A DNA stretch of 23,988 nucleotides from Anaerolineae bacterium (lineage in GTDB: Bacteria; Chloroflexota; Anaerolineae; 4572-78; NAK82), in the NCBI GenBank assembly GCA_030598425.1, contig JAUVPY010000001.1, positions 1-23,988 of the forward strand, read 5' to 3'. The notes under the pieces are model-generated. The model saw nothing but the letters and a program-made list of their open reading frames with translations. It did no database searches and was not told where the DNA came from. Shown piece after piece: positions 8,562 to 15,998 of the stretch. The position numbers and the translations under genes were made by a program. Each line of letters starts with the position of its first letter. Positions within the stretch are counted from its first letter, which is position 1.

Positions 8562-8629
8562 GACCTATTCTCTCGATGCTCAAGACCGGCAAGCAATCGG
8601 CCGCACCGATATTTCAGTTGGGAGGGTGA
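8552..8629 (+). CDS. Possible 25-codon leader reading frame
   Basis: ATG at 8552 opens a 25-residue frame (begins [14 protein letters not shown]) that ends with TGA at 8627-8629. The stop lies across the start region of the phosphorylase gene, whose ATG is at 8632. A GAGAGG (8535-8540) lies about 11 bases upstream. Nothing similar is recognised, and the case rests on position only: it could couple translation to the main gene or report on leader folding. Confidence 0.25.
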   Translation: MSTRPILSMLKTGKQSAAPIFQLGG

Positions 8630-8631
8630 TG

Positions 8632-9936
8632 ATGCGTGCCGTAGATAGCATAGTTAAAAAGCGAGACGGCGGTGAACTCTCGGCTGAGGAGATTCAATTC
8701 TTTGTTGATGGCTACACCCGGGGCGACATCCCTGACTATCAGGCTGCGGCTTGGTGTATGGCTGTGCTGCTACGGGGTATGACGCATCGTGAGGCCTCCG
8801 ATTTGACCTTGGCTATGGCTCGTTCGGGCGACACTTTGGACCTTCACCATATCGCCCCCTTCGTGGTCGACAAGCACTCAACCGGTGGAGTGGGGGACAA
8901 GACTACGCTCGTCGTCGCACCGCTGGTCGCCAGCCAGGGGCTGCCCGTCGGCAAGATGAGCGGGCGTGGGCTGGACTTCACCGCCGGCACCCTCGACAAG
9001 CTTGAGAGTATTCGAGGTTTCACTGTCACTCTTGGCCAAGAAGAATTCTTGCGTCAACTTACTGAGCACGGGATTGTCGTGGCTGGGCAGTCGGCTGACC
9101 TAGCCCCGGCCGATGGCAAGCTCTACGCCTTGCGCGATGTGACGGGTACTGTCGAGAGCATGCCTCTCATTGCCAGCAGCATAATGAGCAAAAAGATCGC
9201 CGCTGGCGCTGATGCGATTGTCCTTGACGTGAAGGCGGGTAAGGGGGCTTTCATGAAAACTGAGGCCGAAGCCGAAGAACTGGCTGAGGTGATGGTGGCC
9301 ATTGGTCGCGGGGCAGGGCGCAAAGTAGCGGCTGTCGTCTCCGACATGAATCAGCCACTGGGCTATGCTGTGGGAAATGCATTGGAGGTGCGCGAAGCGA
9401 TCGACACGCTGCACGGGGGTGGCCCGACTGACTTCCGTGAGCATTGCCTGATCGTGGCCGGAATGATGTTGCTGTTAGCCGACAAGGCATCTAGTCTCGA
9501 TGAGGCCAGGAGTATTCTGGTCCGCTCCCTTGACGATGGCAATGCCTGGCACAAATTCATGGAATGGATCATTGCCCAAGGTGGCGACGGAGCTGTGCTC
9601 GAAGCACCCGGCCTACTGCCCAGCGCGTCACTGGTCGAGGATCTGCCCTCCCCCCAGGCGGGCACTATAGCCGAAATCGACGCCTACCAGGTTGGACGGA
9701 CCGCGGTCTTATTGGGTGGCGGACGCGAGAAGAAAGGTGATCCCATTGACTACGCGGTGGGCATCGTCCATCACAAAAAAGTGGGCGACCAGGTTGAAAA
9801 TGGGGAGCCATTGCTGACAATCCACGCTAACGACGCGGGCAAATTAGAGCAAGCGCGTCGCCGATTGCTGTCGGCCATTCGCTGGAGTAACGAGCCAGTA
9901 GCGCCACCATCTCATACTCATAACATCATCCGCTGA
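8632..9936 (+). CDS. Pyrimidine-nucleoside (thymidine) phosphorylase
   Basis: The 434-residue enzyme cleaves thymidine, uridine or deoxyuridine with phosphate to give the free base and (deoxy)ribose 1-phosphate, in cytoplasmic nucleoside salvage. The phosphate site is [10 protein letters not shown], with the catalytic-region His82. The family signature [16 protein letters not shown] lies at 110-125, and [15 protein letters not shown] and [11 protein letters not shown] carry the Arg and Lys that contact the base. The alpha domain, hinge and C-terminal alpha/beta domain are all complete. Starts at GTG 8626, ATG 8629 and ATG 8632 are possible. ATG 8632 is chosen because the family begins MRxVDxIxKKRDG and because GGGAGGG (8620-8626) is well spaced for it. 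Whether it is the thymidine-specific or broad pyrimidine type cannot be told here. The last base of its TGA is the first base of the next ATG. Confidence 0.93.
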   Translation: MRAVDSIVKKRDGGELSAEEIQFFVDGYTRGDIPDYQAAAWCMAVLLRGMTHREASDLTLAMARSGDTLDLHHIAPFVVDKHSTGGVGDKTTLVVAPLVASQGLPVGKMSGRGLDFTAGTLDKLESIRGFTVTLGQEEFLRQLTEHGIVVAGQSADLAPADGKLYALRDVTGTVESMPLIASSIMSKKIAAGADAIVLDVKAGKGAFMKTEAEAEELAEVMVAIGRGAGRKVAAVVSDMNQPLGYAVGNALEVREAIDTLHGGGPTDFREHCLIVAGMMLLLADKASSLDEARSILVRSLDDGNAWHKFMEWIIAQGGDGAVLEAPGLLPSASLVEDLPSPQAGTIAEIDAYQVGRTAVLLGGGREKKGDPIDYAVGIVHHKKVGDQVENGEPLLTIHANDAGKLEQARRRLLSAIRWSNEPVAPPSHTHNIIR

Positions 9937-10136
9937 TGGCGCAGAAGATAATCTGTCGTGCGTGTCGAACTGACTTCCCCCTCGATCCAGAAATGTTACG
10001 CCCCTATCGCGATGGACTCATCCAGGGCCAGCGCTTACCTCGCTACTGGATCCGTTGCCCCGACTGCAAACAGAAGAACGTAATCGAGCTTACCAGCGTA
10101 TCTAAGGTTATCGCCGGTAAACCCTCAGCTCGATAG
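9936..10136 (+). CDS. Small zinc-ribbon protein, function unknown
   Basis: This 66-residue protein has two CxxC knuckles, Cys7-Cys10 (CRAC) and Cys41-Cys44 (CPDC), separated by a 30-residue linker. That pattern is typical of a single zinc ribbon. Its ATG overlaps the TGA of the phosphorylase gene (TGATG, 9934-9938), implying translational coupling. No family with an assigned function was recognised. It could bind nucleic acid or a protein partner. It is convergent with the large NACHT gene, with a 31-base gap and no clear terminator. Confidence 0.75.
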   Translation: MAQKIICRACRTDFPLDPEMLRPYRDGLIQGQRLPRYWIRCPDCKQKNVIELTSVSKVIAGKPSAR

Positions 10137-10167
10137 AAATATCCACGACTGATTCAGGAAGATCGGC

Positions 10168-13100
10168 CTACCCCTCGCGACGCTTGATGATGCGATATGC
10201 TCTGAGCGGCACGCCACCCGCCTTGCGGGAGGTGTAGGCCGGGTCGATAAGCTCGGCGATGACGGCATCGCCCAACATCTCGTGGGTGCGGCCATCCACG
10301 TAGATTTCGCTCTCCTGGCGGCCCTTGATGGCCAGCTTGGAGAGCTTGTTCGCCAGATTGACCGCCGAGCCGACCCTCGCTGTCTCTGAGCCGACTGTTC
10401 CCTTGGCCACCGAGCCAGTGCTGAGTCCAATGCCTACGCCGACGTGCTCAAACTCGGTGCTCTCTTTGGACCACTTGGCGCGCAGTTCCAGAAAGGTCTC
10501 GCGCATCTGGAGGGCGGCCAATAGAGCTCGGTCACCGGAAGTCGTATCGCTTTCACCGTGGCGCTCGTAGAAAGAGCCGAAAACCCCCATTACGCTGTCA
10601 CCCAAGCTGCGGTCCATTGCCCCGCCAGCCTGTACGACAACGCTAGACATACGCATCAGATATTCGTCAAGAAACTCCACCATGAGTTCCGGTCCAATGG
10701 CGTTAGTGAGGAAAGTGGAACCGTGAATGTCGCCCATGACGACTGTGACCTCTTTCTGTTGTACTAGCTCTTCAATGTAGGCCGGGTCGTAATAACGGTC
10801 CAGGTCTGACCGGCGACCGCGTTGACGATCACGCAGCAGTCGCATGCTTGACGTCTCTGCCAGTCGATGGGCTACCGAGGGATAACGAGCCATTACGTCC
10901 TTAAAATCTTCGCGGCTGAGAGCCAGCAGGCGGGTCGGCGAAACGACACGAATAGTCGCCGTACGTGGAACCGCCCGCAGCAGGGCAATCTCTCCGAAGA
11001 AGTCAGTGGGCCCCAATCGGTTCAGGACGCTCGGCATACCCTTCACGTCAGGGGCCAATACTTCTACTTCACCTGTTTCGACGATGTAGAAGGTGTCGCC
11101 CATCTCTCCCATGTGAAACACAATTTGCCCTGGTTCGAACTCGACGACCTGAAGCCGGTTGGCGAGCAGTACGTTTTGTTCCAATGTCAGTTTGCTGAGG
11201 AGCGGTATGCGGTCGAGCACTCTGATCGCACCCGAAGCCAGGGCTTTCACCAGGATATCAAGCTGGGTACGAGCTTCTATGTAGTCGGGCTTCAATTCGA
11301 CAGCGGTCTGAAAAGCACTACGTGCTGCCGGGTAATCGCGGAGCAGCTTTAGGAGAGTGCCCAAGTTATAATAGTGATGCGGATTAGAAGGCTCAAGCTG
11401 AGTAGTTGCTCGAAAGACAGTCAGCGCCTCAACGTATTCGCTCTGGTCGTAGTACGTGATACCCAGTTGATTGTAGGCATCCACGAAGTCAGGCCGTACG
11501 CGAATGGCTTCCTCAAGATGCGTGATAGCGCGATCGTATTGATCCACAAGCCGGTAGAGAGAGCCAAGCTCGTATTGCACATCGGCTGAACCGGGCTGCA
11601 ATTCGGCGGCGCGATGCAGGTAGATCAGGGCTTCCGGATAACGGCTGAGTTGCCGGCAAGCTAACCCCAAGCTGAAGAGCATACCGAGCCTCTGTCTTGC
11701 CTCAATCGCGCTTTGGGCAGATATGGCTGCCTCCAAGCTTTCAGCCGCGTACGTGATATCACCTCCGGCATTAGCCAGACATTCCGCCGCGAGCCAGATG
11801 CGGCTGTAATCGATGCCCTGCCCTAGAATCCTGAAGAAGAGAGTTTCCCTGTGCCGAGAAATGCCATAAAGCAGCACTATTGTGCCCAACCATTGCCGGC
11901 GACTCTCGGCGGTGAGGAGCAGTGGTTCTAGATCAACGGTCTGGTCGCGCAAAGCGAGTGCTGCGAAAAACTCTTGCAGGGAATGATGAGCGAACTCCAC
12001 CCACTCTCGATCGCTAGAGTAGCGAACCAAACCGCTAGACATTGTTTCTTCCATCACGTCCTGAGGCGCAACAGTGCGCGCGGCTTCGCGTTCCTCAGGA
12101 CTGGCTGCCTCGCGATAGAGGTAGATCTCCTGCGTCACAATCGCTGTCCAACGATTGCGCGGGAAGGCCCATATCTCGTTTTCCTGCATCATAAGGCCCA
12201 AGGAGGCCAGTGCAGCGCGTCGAATCTCCAAGGGTACTTGATCCTTGGATCGGTCGGAAATCTCCGTCCATTCGGTGTCAACGCGCTCCAATAGGTTATT
12301 GGTGAACCGTTTGAAGAGCACCCCCCGGTTCTTTGGTAGTACGGGCTCCGTGCCCTTTGCAATCTGCGCGAACATATATAGTGCCAGCGGAGTCTGAGCC
12401 AGGTCCTCGAGCTGAGGATCACTATATATCTCTCGGGCCACACGACGCCCCCGGTCGGCTCCAAGGTATTTTGTCAAGAAGTTGTCGACATCGTCCCCAG
12501 TTAGCCGCTGAAGCATAGCGGTGCGAAAGCGCGCAATGGGTGCGTAGTGCTGAGCCCGGCATGCCATCACAAATCGGTGATGCGAGTATTCCTGAATGAA
12601 CCGATTGAGATCGCGTCTTATCCCCGGCTGGCTACTCATTTCGTTCAGGCCGTCCATCAACAAGACGAGGCTGTGAGCCGGGTGGGCGTTTGATTCCTGT
12701 CCCTTCAATAACCCTGCCAAATCTGCTCTAGTCTCGATTTCAAGAATTCCGTAGCTGTGCAACGATTCGAGAATCAGCTCTTCTACTCGACGCTCAGAGG
12801 TAAGCATATTCAACTTGATGAAGAACGGGACAACGGTCGTCCCGCCTGGCTCCTCAAGAGACTTCAAGCCCTCATTGGCCAGGTCAAGCATCATACGCCG
12901 TAGTACAGTCGTCTTGCCGGCGCCGGCCTCACCCAGCACGACGGCGTACTGATCATCGGCGACAAGCTGGCGCACATCAAGCGGCGTTTGTCGGATGAGA
13001 CTGTGCCCCTCTAGGGCGAAGCGACGCAGCGGTGACACGAGTTCCTGTGGATCGCGTATCCTGGTCTCCAACCGGCGTCGACTTATTTCCATCAACATCT

Positions 13101-13653
13101 CGGCCACGGAGGGTGCTACCTGCGAAATAGTTCCCAGCAGGTCGCGGTCGAGCACCAGGAAGCGAGAAGGTTGTGAGGTGCGGACCGTCGCTGTGCGCGG
13201 TACGCTCTGCAACAAGGCAACTTCCCCGAAAAAGTCGCCAGCCCCCAAGGTTGAGACCATTACATCGTTGCCCAACGCATCAGAGACCAGAACTTCGACT
13301 TGACCGGTGACGATAACGTAACACGTGTCGCCGGGCTCGCCGCGTTCAAAGACCGTTTCCCCCGACTTGCGAGATTCTGTCTGGACGACAGCCTGCTGGA
13401 GTTGGGTCATCTCATCTTTGGTCAGGGTATGCCTTGGTACTACCGGTTTCATTGTATCTGCAGCGCGGACCGCTCTGAGTGGAAGATAAAGATCCTGCCA
13501 GACGGCGAAGTCAGGGTCTACTAACACGTTCTGAAGATAGCGCAGGAGGGGTGACCTTCGGGCTCCAAATGCGTCCATTTCTACATCCAGCTCTCTTCCC
13601 AAAGAGTCTCTCACGGAGGAATCCGGGCCGGGGACGAAGTCAGGGTCAGCCAT
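10168..13653 (-). CDS. CNB-NACHT-TPR-CNB-class III cyclase fusion protein
   Basis: A single 1161-residue protein carries five recognisable modules. Residues about 85-195 are a cyclic-nucleotide-binding (CNB) domain with phosphate-binding cassette FFGEVALLQSVPRTA (Glu144, Arg153). Residues about 235-400 are a NACHT NTPase with Walker A GEAGAGKTT (241-249) and Walker B LLMDGLNE (331-338). A helical region ends in FAHHSLQEFFAALAL (554-568), a usual NACHT-associated motif. Four TPRs occupy about 657-792. A second CNB domain (about 815-930) has Glu888 and Arg897. A class III cyclase domain (about 965-1155) keeps both metal Asp residues, Asp975 and Asp1019. No membrane segment is seen, so it is probably cytoplasmic. 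The adenine-selecting Lys and Thr/Asp positions read Arg1015 and Ala1092, and the transition-state Arg reads Lys1103, so product and activity are uncertain. NACHT and cyclase proteins act in signalling and in phage defence in other bacteria; which applies here is not known. Confidence 0.9.
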   Translation of the reverse strand: MADPDFVPGPDSSVRDSLGRELDVEMDAFGARRSPLLRYLQNVLVDPDFAVWQDLYLPLRAVRAADTMKPVVPRHTLTKDEMTQLQQAVVQTESRKSGETVFERGEPGDTCYVIVTGQVEVLVSDALGNDVMVSTLGAGDFFGEVALLQSVPRTATVRTSQPSRFLVLDRDLLGTISQVAPSVAEMLMEISRRRLETRIRDPQELVSPLRRFALEGHSLIRQTPLDVRQLVADDQYAVVLGEAGAGKTTVLRRMMLDLANEGLKSLEEPGGTTVVPFFIKLNMLTSERRVEELILESLHSYGILEIETRADLAGLLKGQESNAHPAHSLVLLMDGLNEMSSQPGIRRDLNRFIQEYSHHRFVMACRAQHYAPIARFRTAMLQRLTGDDVDNFLTKYLGADRGRRVAREIYSDPQLEDLAQTPLALYMFAQIAKGTEPVLPKNRGVLFKRFTNNLLERVDTEWTEISDRSKDQVPLEIRRAALASLGLMMQENEIWAFPRNRWTAIVTQEIYLYREAASPEEREAARTVAPQDVMEETMSSGLVRYSSDREWVEFAHHSLQEFFAALALRDQTVDLEPLLLTAESRRQWLGTIVLLYGISRHRETLFFRILGQGIDYSRIWLAAECLANAGGDITYAAESLEAAISAQSAIEARQRLGMLFSLGLACRQLSRYPEALIYLHRAAELQPGSADVQYELGSLYRLVDQYDRAITHLEEAIRVRPDFVDAYNQLGITYYDQSEYVEALTVFRATTQLEPSNPHHYYNLGTLLKLLRDYPAARSAFQTAVELKPDYIEARTQLDILVKALASGAIRVLDRIPLLSKLTLEQNVLLANRLQVVEFEPGQIVFHMGEMGDTFYIVETGEVEVLAPDVKGMPSVLNRLGPTDFFGEIALLRAVPRTATIRVVSPTRLLALSREDFKDVMARYPSVAHRLAETSSMRLLRDRQRGRRSDLDRYYDPAYIEELVQQKEVTVVMGDIHGSTFLTNAIGPELMVEFLDEYLMRMSSVVVQAGGAMDRSLGDSVMGVFGSFYERHGESDTTSGDRALLAALQMRETFLELRAKWSKESTEFEHVGVGIGLSTGSVAKGTVGSETARVGSAVNLANKLSKLAIKGRQESEIYVDGRTHEMLGDAVIAELIDPAYTSRKAGGVPLRAYRIIKRREG

Positions 13654-13772
13654 TAATGTCCTGTCGTGTGGGGGGCGGATAGCAAGTCAGTCTCTAACTC
13701 GACGAAACAGGATCTTTTTCTGAGTGGAGTAGTGGCATAGCTGGTTTTTGAGCAACAATTCTAGCAAGCGCG

Positions 13773-13801
13773 ATTATAGCATCAAAAGTAGGGGGTGTCA
13801 A
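13773..13801 (-). promoter_or_regulatory. Promoter of the NACHT/cyclase gene
   Basis: On the minus strand TTGACA (13801 down to 13796), a 17-base spacer and TATAAT (13778 down to 13773) are a perfect sigma-70 consensus. The predicted start is near 13766, leaving a leader of about 113 bases. A weak AGGA lies 5 bases before the ATG, so strong transcription may be paired with modest translation. Confidence 0.8.
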
Positions 13802-13808
13802 TGATTCT

Positions 13809-13837
13809 TTGTCTACCACCCTCATCGCTGGTATAAT
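13809..13837 (+). promoter_or_regulatory. Promoter of the response-regulator operon
   Basis: TTGTCT (13809-13814), a 17-base spacer and TATAAT (13832-13837) give a good promoter with a predicted start near 13844, about 48 bases before the response-regulator ATG. Its -35 box is 7 bp from that of the divergent NACHT/cyclase promoter. Confidence 0.7.
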
Positions 13838-13891
13838 AAGATGGAGGATGGCCTGACTATGCCTTGTGATCGCGCCCAAGGAGCCTGACAT

Positions 13892-14569
13892 ATGAACACC
13901 ATCAATCTGATTCTGGCTGATGATCACGCCATGGTGCGTGCCGGCACTCGCCAGTTGCTGGAACGCCAACCTGATCTGCGTGTCATTGGCGAGGCTGCTG
14001 ACGGTGAAGAGGCCGTACGCCTGGCTAAGGAGCTCAAGCCGGACTTAGTGGTTATGGACGTACGAATGCCTAGGTTGTCGGGTGTCGAGGCGACCCGTCG
14101 AATAAAAACCGAGATTCCTGAAGTGGCCGTCTTGGTTCTGACGGCCCACGACGACGACGAGTATGTCTTCGCGTTGCTCCAGGCTGGAGCGAATGGCTAT
14201 CTTCTGAAGACGGCCGAAATGGAGGAACTGGTGAAGGCCATCCGCACCGTGGCTGCTGGGCAGTCGGCGCTGGACCCGACGGTAGCAGGCAAGGTTGTCG
14301 CCCAATTTGCCAGTGGGCGGTCGCTGCCTGACGCACTAACCGAAGTCAAAGACGAGCACGATGGCCTCACTGAGCGAGAATTAGAGATTCTGGGACTGGT
14401 AGGCAAAGGTCTGACTAACAAAGAGATTGGCCAACAGATTTTCATCAGTGACCGGACAGTACAGGCTCACCTTTCAAACATCTTCTCCAAATTGGGTGTT
14501 AGCTCTCGCACTGAAGCAGTGATGTACGCCGTCCGGCGAGGCTGGATTTCTGCCGGAGAAGGGGAATGA
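13892..14569 (+). CDS. NarL/FixJ-family response regulator
   Basis: This 225-residue DNA-binding regulator is the probable output of the histidine kinase two genes downstream. The receiver domain (1-120) has the acidic pair at Asp10-Asp11, phosphoacceptor Asp56 (VVMDVRMP), Thr84 and Lys106. The LuxR-type helix-turn-helix at about 157-218 contains LTERELEILGLVGKGLTNKEIG and the recognition helix DRTVQAHLSNIFSKLG. AAGGAG at 13878-13883 is 8 bases before the ATG. The stop overlaps the next start as ATGA. Phosphorylated NarL-type regulators usually bind DNA as dimers near promoters; its targets are unknown, but the divergent promoter region at 13766-13844 is an obvious candidate for autoregulation. 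Confidence 0.95.
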   Translation: MNTINLILADDHAMVRAGTRQLLERQPDLRVIGEAADGEEAVRLAKELKPDLVVMDVRMPRLSGVEATRRIKTEIPEVAVLVLTAHDDDEYVFALLQAGANGYLLKTAEMEELVKAIRTVAAGQSALDPTVAGKVVAQFASGRSLPDALTEVKDEHDGLTERELEILGLVGKGLTNKEIGQQIFISDRTVQAHLSNIFSKLGVSSRTEAVMYAVRRGWISAGEGE

Positions 14570-15909
14570 CACGCCACCCATACTCTTCATTTTTCCGGGG
14601 ACAGGCGGCCACACTTCTCTTAATTATTTTTCTTTTTCTGGCAGGGTGTGCACAGAAGCGCATCGCCCCAGCCAAAGATGCACCGGGCGATGCACCCCCG
14701 CTAAACCCCGCTATCACCTCTGATTCTATTACCTTGGATGTGTGGCTGGACCTCGATTTTGTAGCGACCGATCCATTATTTCAGGAAATGGCCAGCGATT
14801 TCGAGCGTGCCTACCCCAACGTCGACGTGAATATCCAGGCCTACGTGCGTGAGACAATGCCTGGCAAGTTGCGTGCCGCCCTCCAGGTAGGTGATCCGCC
14901 CGATCTGGTACAGGGACATGCCTTGGCTATGGCCGCCCAGGGTTATGCTGAGCCTCTGAATGACTTGTGGGCCGAATGGGGGGCCGAAGCAGAGTTTATG
15001 TCTCAGGCAATGGACGAGGTTGTATGGGATGGAGTGAAATACGGGGTCCCTCTCGACATATATACACTGGTGTTGATTTACAACAAGGCCCATTTTGAGG
15101 AGGCAGATCTTCCTTATCCTGATGCTGGCTATACCTGGCGGCAATTAGCTGATGACGCTGCAACCCTCACGCGTGCCGATGGGTCAAGATATGGGTTGGG
15201 GTTCACTGTCGAACCGTGGTACGTGTTTGCCTGGCTGGCCGAAGCTGGCGGCGATGTGATGACGGGTGATTCCTTTATCGGCTATCGCTTCACTTTGGAC
15301 AATACCAATAACGTCGAGGCGTTGCGTTTTCTTACCTCTATGGCGCGTGATGGCTACGGGCCATTGCCTACGTCGCGCCCGCGTGACTATGAAGATCCGC
15401 GCAAGCTCTTCTTGGATGATAAGATTTCGATGTTCTTCGGCACCCCGTGGGACATTCACTACATTCAGAGTCTTTCTCCTGACTTCCCACTGGGTGTGAC
15501 TGAGTTACCCGAAACCCCGGCTGGTGCAGGGGCGGCCTCGGCGTTGGGCAGTACAGCCCTATTTGTCCCACGCGGCGCTCGACATCGCCAGATTGCATTC
15601 GAGTTTATGAAGTGGGCTACTAGCGATCGCTATGCACTACCTATGGCCCGCCGCCTGGGGCGCTATCCTGCGCGCGCTTGGCTTCAGACCACGCCACACT
15701 TCGCCGGCAATCCGTTGCTCAAACCGTTCCTGTTTCAATTGGATGCTGCACGACCTTACCGGTTGGACGCGTTCCCAGAAGTGGAACGAGCCTTTGCTGA
15801 TGCCATAAAGGGTGCTTTCTATGGCGCTGACCCGGCCGATGCGCTGCGTATGGCGCAGGAGCACGCCGATCAGTACATGCAACAGGCGGCCGGTGTTGGT
15901 CAGCAGTAG
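14566..15909 (+). CDS. Family 1-type extracellular solute-binding lipoprotein
   Basis: The 447-residue protein resembles the sugar-type substrate-binding proteins of ABC importers (MalE-like family 1). A signal peptide ends in lipobox LAGC with Cys28 as the lipidation site. Characteristic segments are the N-terminal FERAYPNVDVN, PPDLVQGHALAMAAQGYAEP, WDGVKYGVPLDIYTLVLIYN, and the C-terminal AFEFMKWATS. No permease or ATPase gene lies nearby. Instead the gene is embedded between a response regulator (4-base ATGA overlap) and a histidine kinase (89-base gap), so it is inferred to be a ligand receptor that feeds the kinase. Family assignment is firm; the ligand, probably a sugar or oligosaccharide, is a guess. 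It could also serve a transporter encoded elsewhere. Confidence 0.88.
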   Translation: MTRHPYSSFFRGQAATLLLIIFLFLAGCAQKRIAPAKDAPGDAPPLNPAITSDSITLDVWLDLDFVATDPLFQEMASDFERAYPNVDVNIQAYVRETMPGKLRAALQVGDPPDLVQGHALAMAAQGYAEPLNDLWAEWGAEAEFMSQAMDEVVWDGVKYGVPLDIYTLVLIYNKAHFEEADLPYPDAGYTWRQLADDAATLTRADGSRYGLGFTVEPWYVFAWLAEAGGDVMTGDSFIGYRFTLDNTNNVEALRFLTSMARDGYGPLPTSRPRDYEDPRKLFLDDKISMFFGTPWDIHYIQSLSPDFPLGVTELPETPAGAGAASALGSTALFVPRGARHRQIAFEFMKWATSDRYALPMARRLGRYPARAWLQTTPHFAGNPLLKPFLFQLDAARPYRLDAFPEVERAFADAIKGAFYGADPADALRMAQEHADQYMQQAAGVGQQ

Positions 15910-15998
15910 CAGCGATGTTATGGCCTTTTCTCACCCGCGTTCCGACGGCGCTGAGGCGCTGGCAGGATCGCCAGTACTTCAGACTCTAAAGGTACCCA

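Noticed and set aside
8974..9000. Phe in GLDFTAG of the phosphorylase where E. coli has His, taken at first as loss of a catalytic residue
   Set aside because: The catalytic-region His belongs to DKHSTGG, which is present as His82. The changed residue is in the signature loop and still fits the family pattern.
14045..14445. Long antisense frames inside the response-regulator gene
   Set aside because: They are reverse-strand by-products of GC-rich codon usage, and the sense frame has every receiver and helix-turn-helix residue.
13892..14569. Whole sensing block 10168-17804 as a mobile defence island
   Set aside because: No integrase, transposase, tRNA edge or terminal repeat is seen, and base composition looks like that of the neighbours, so transfer is not supported.
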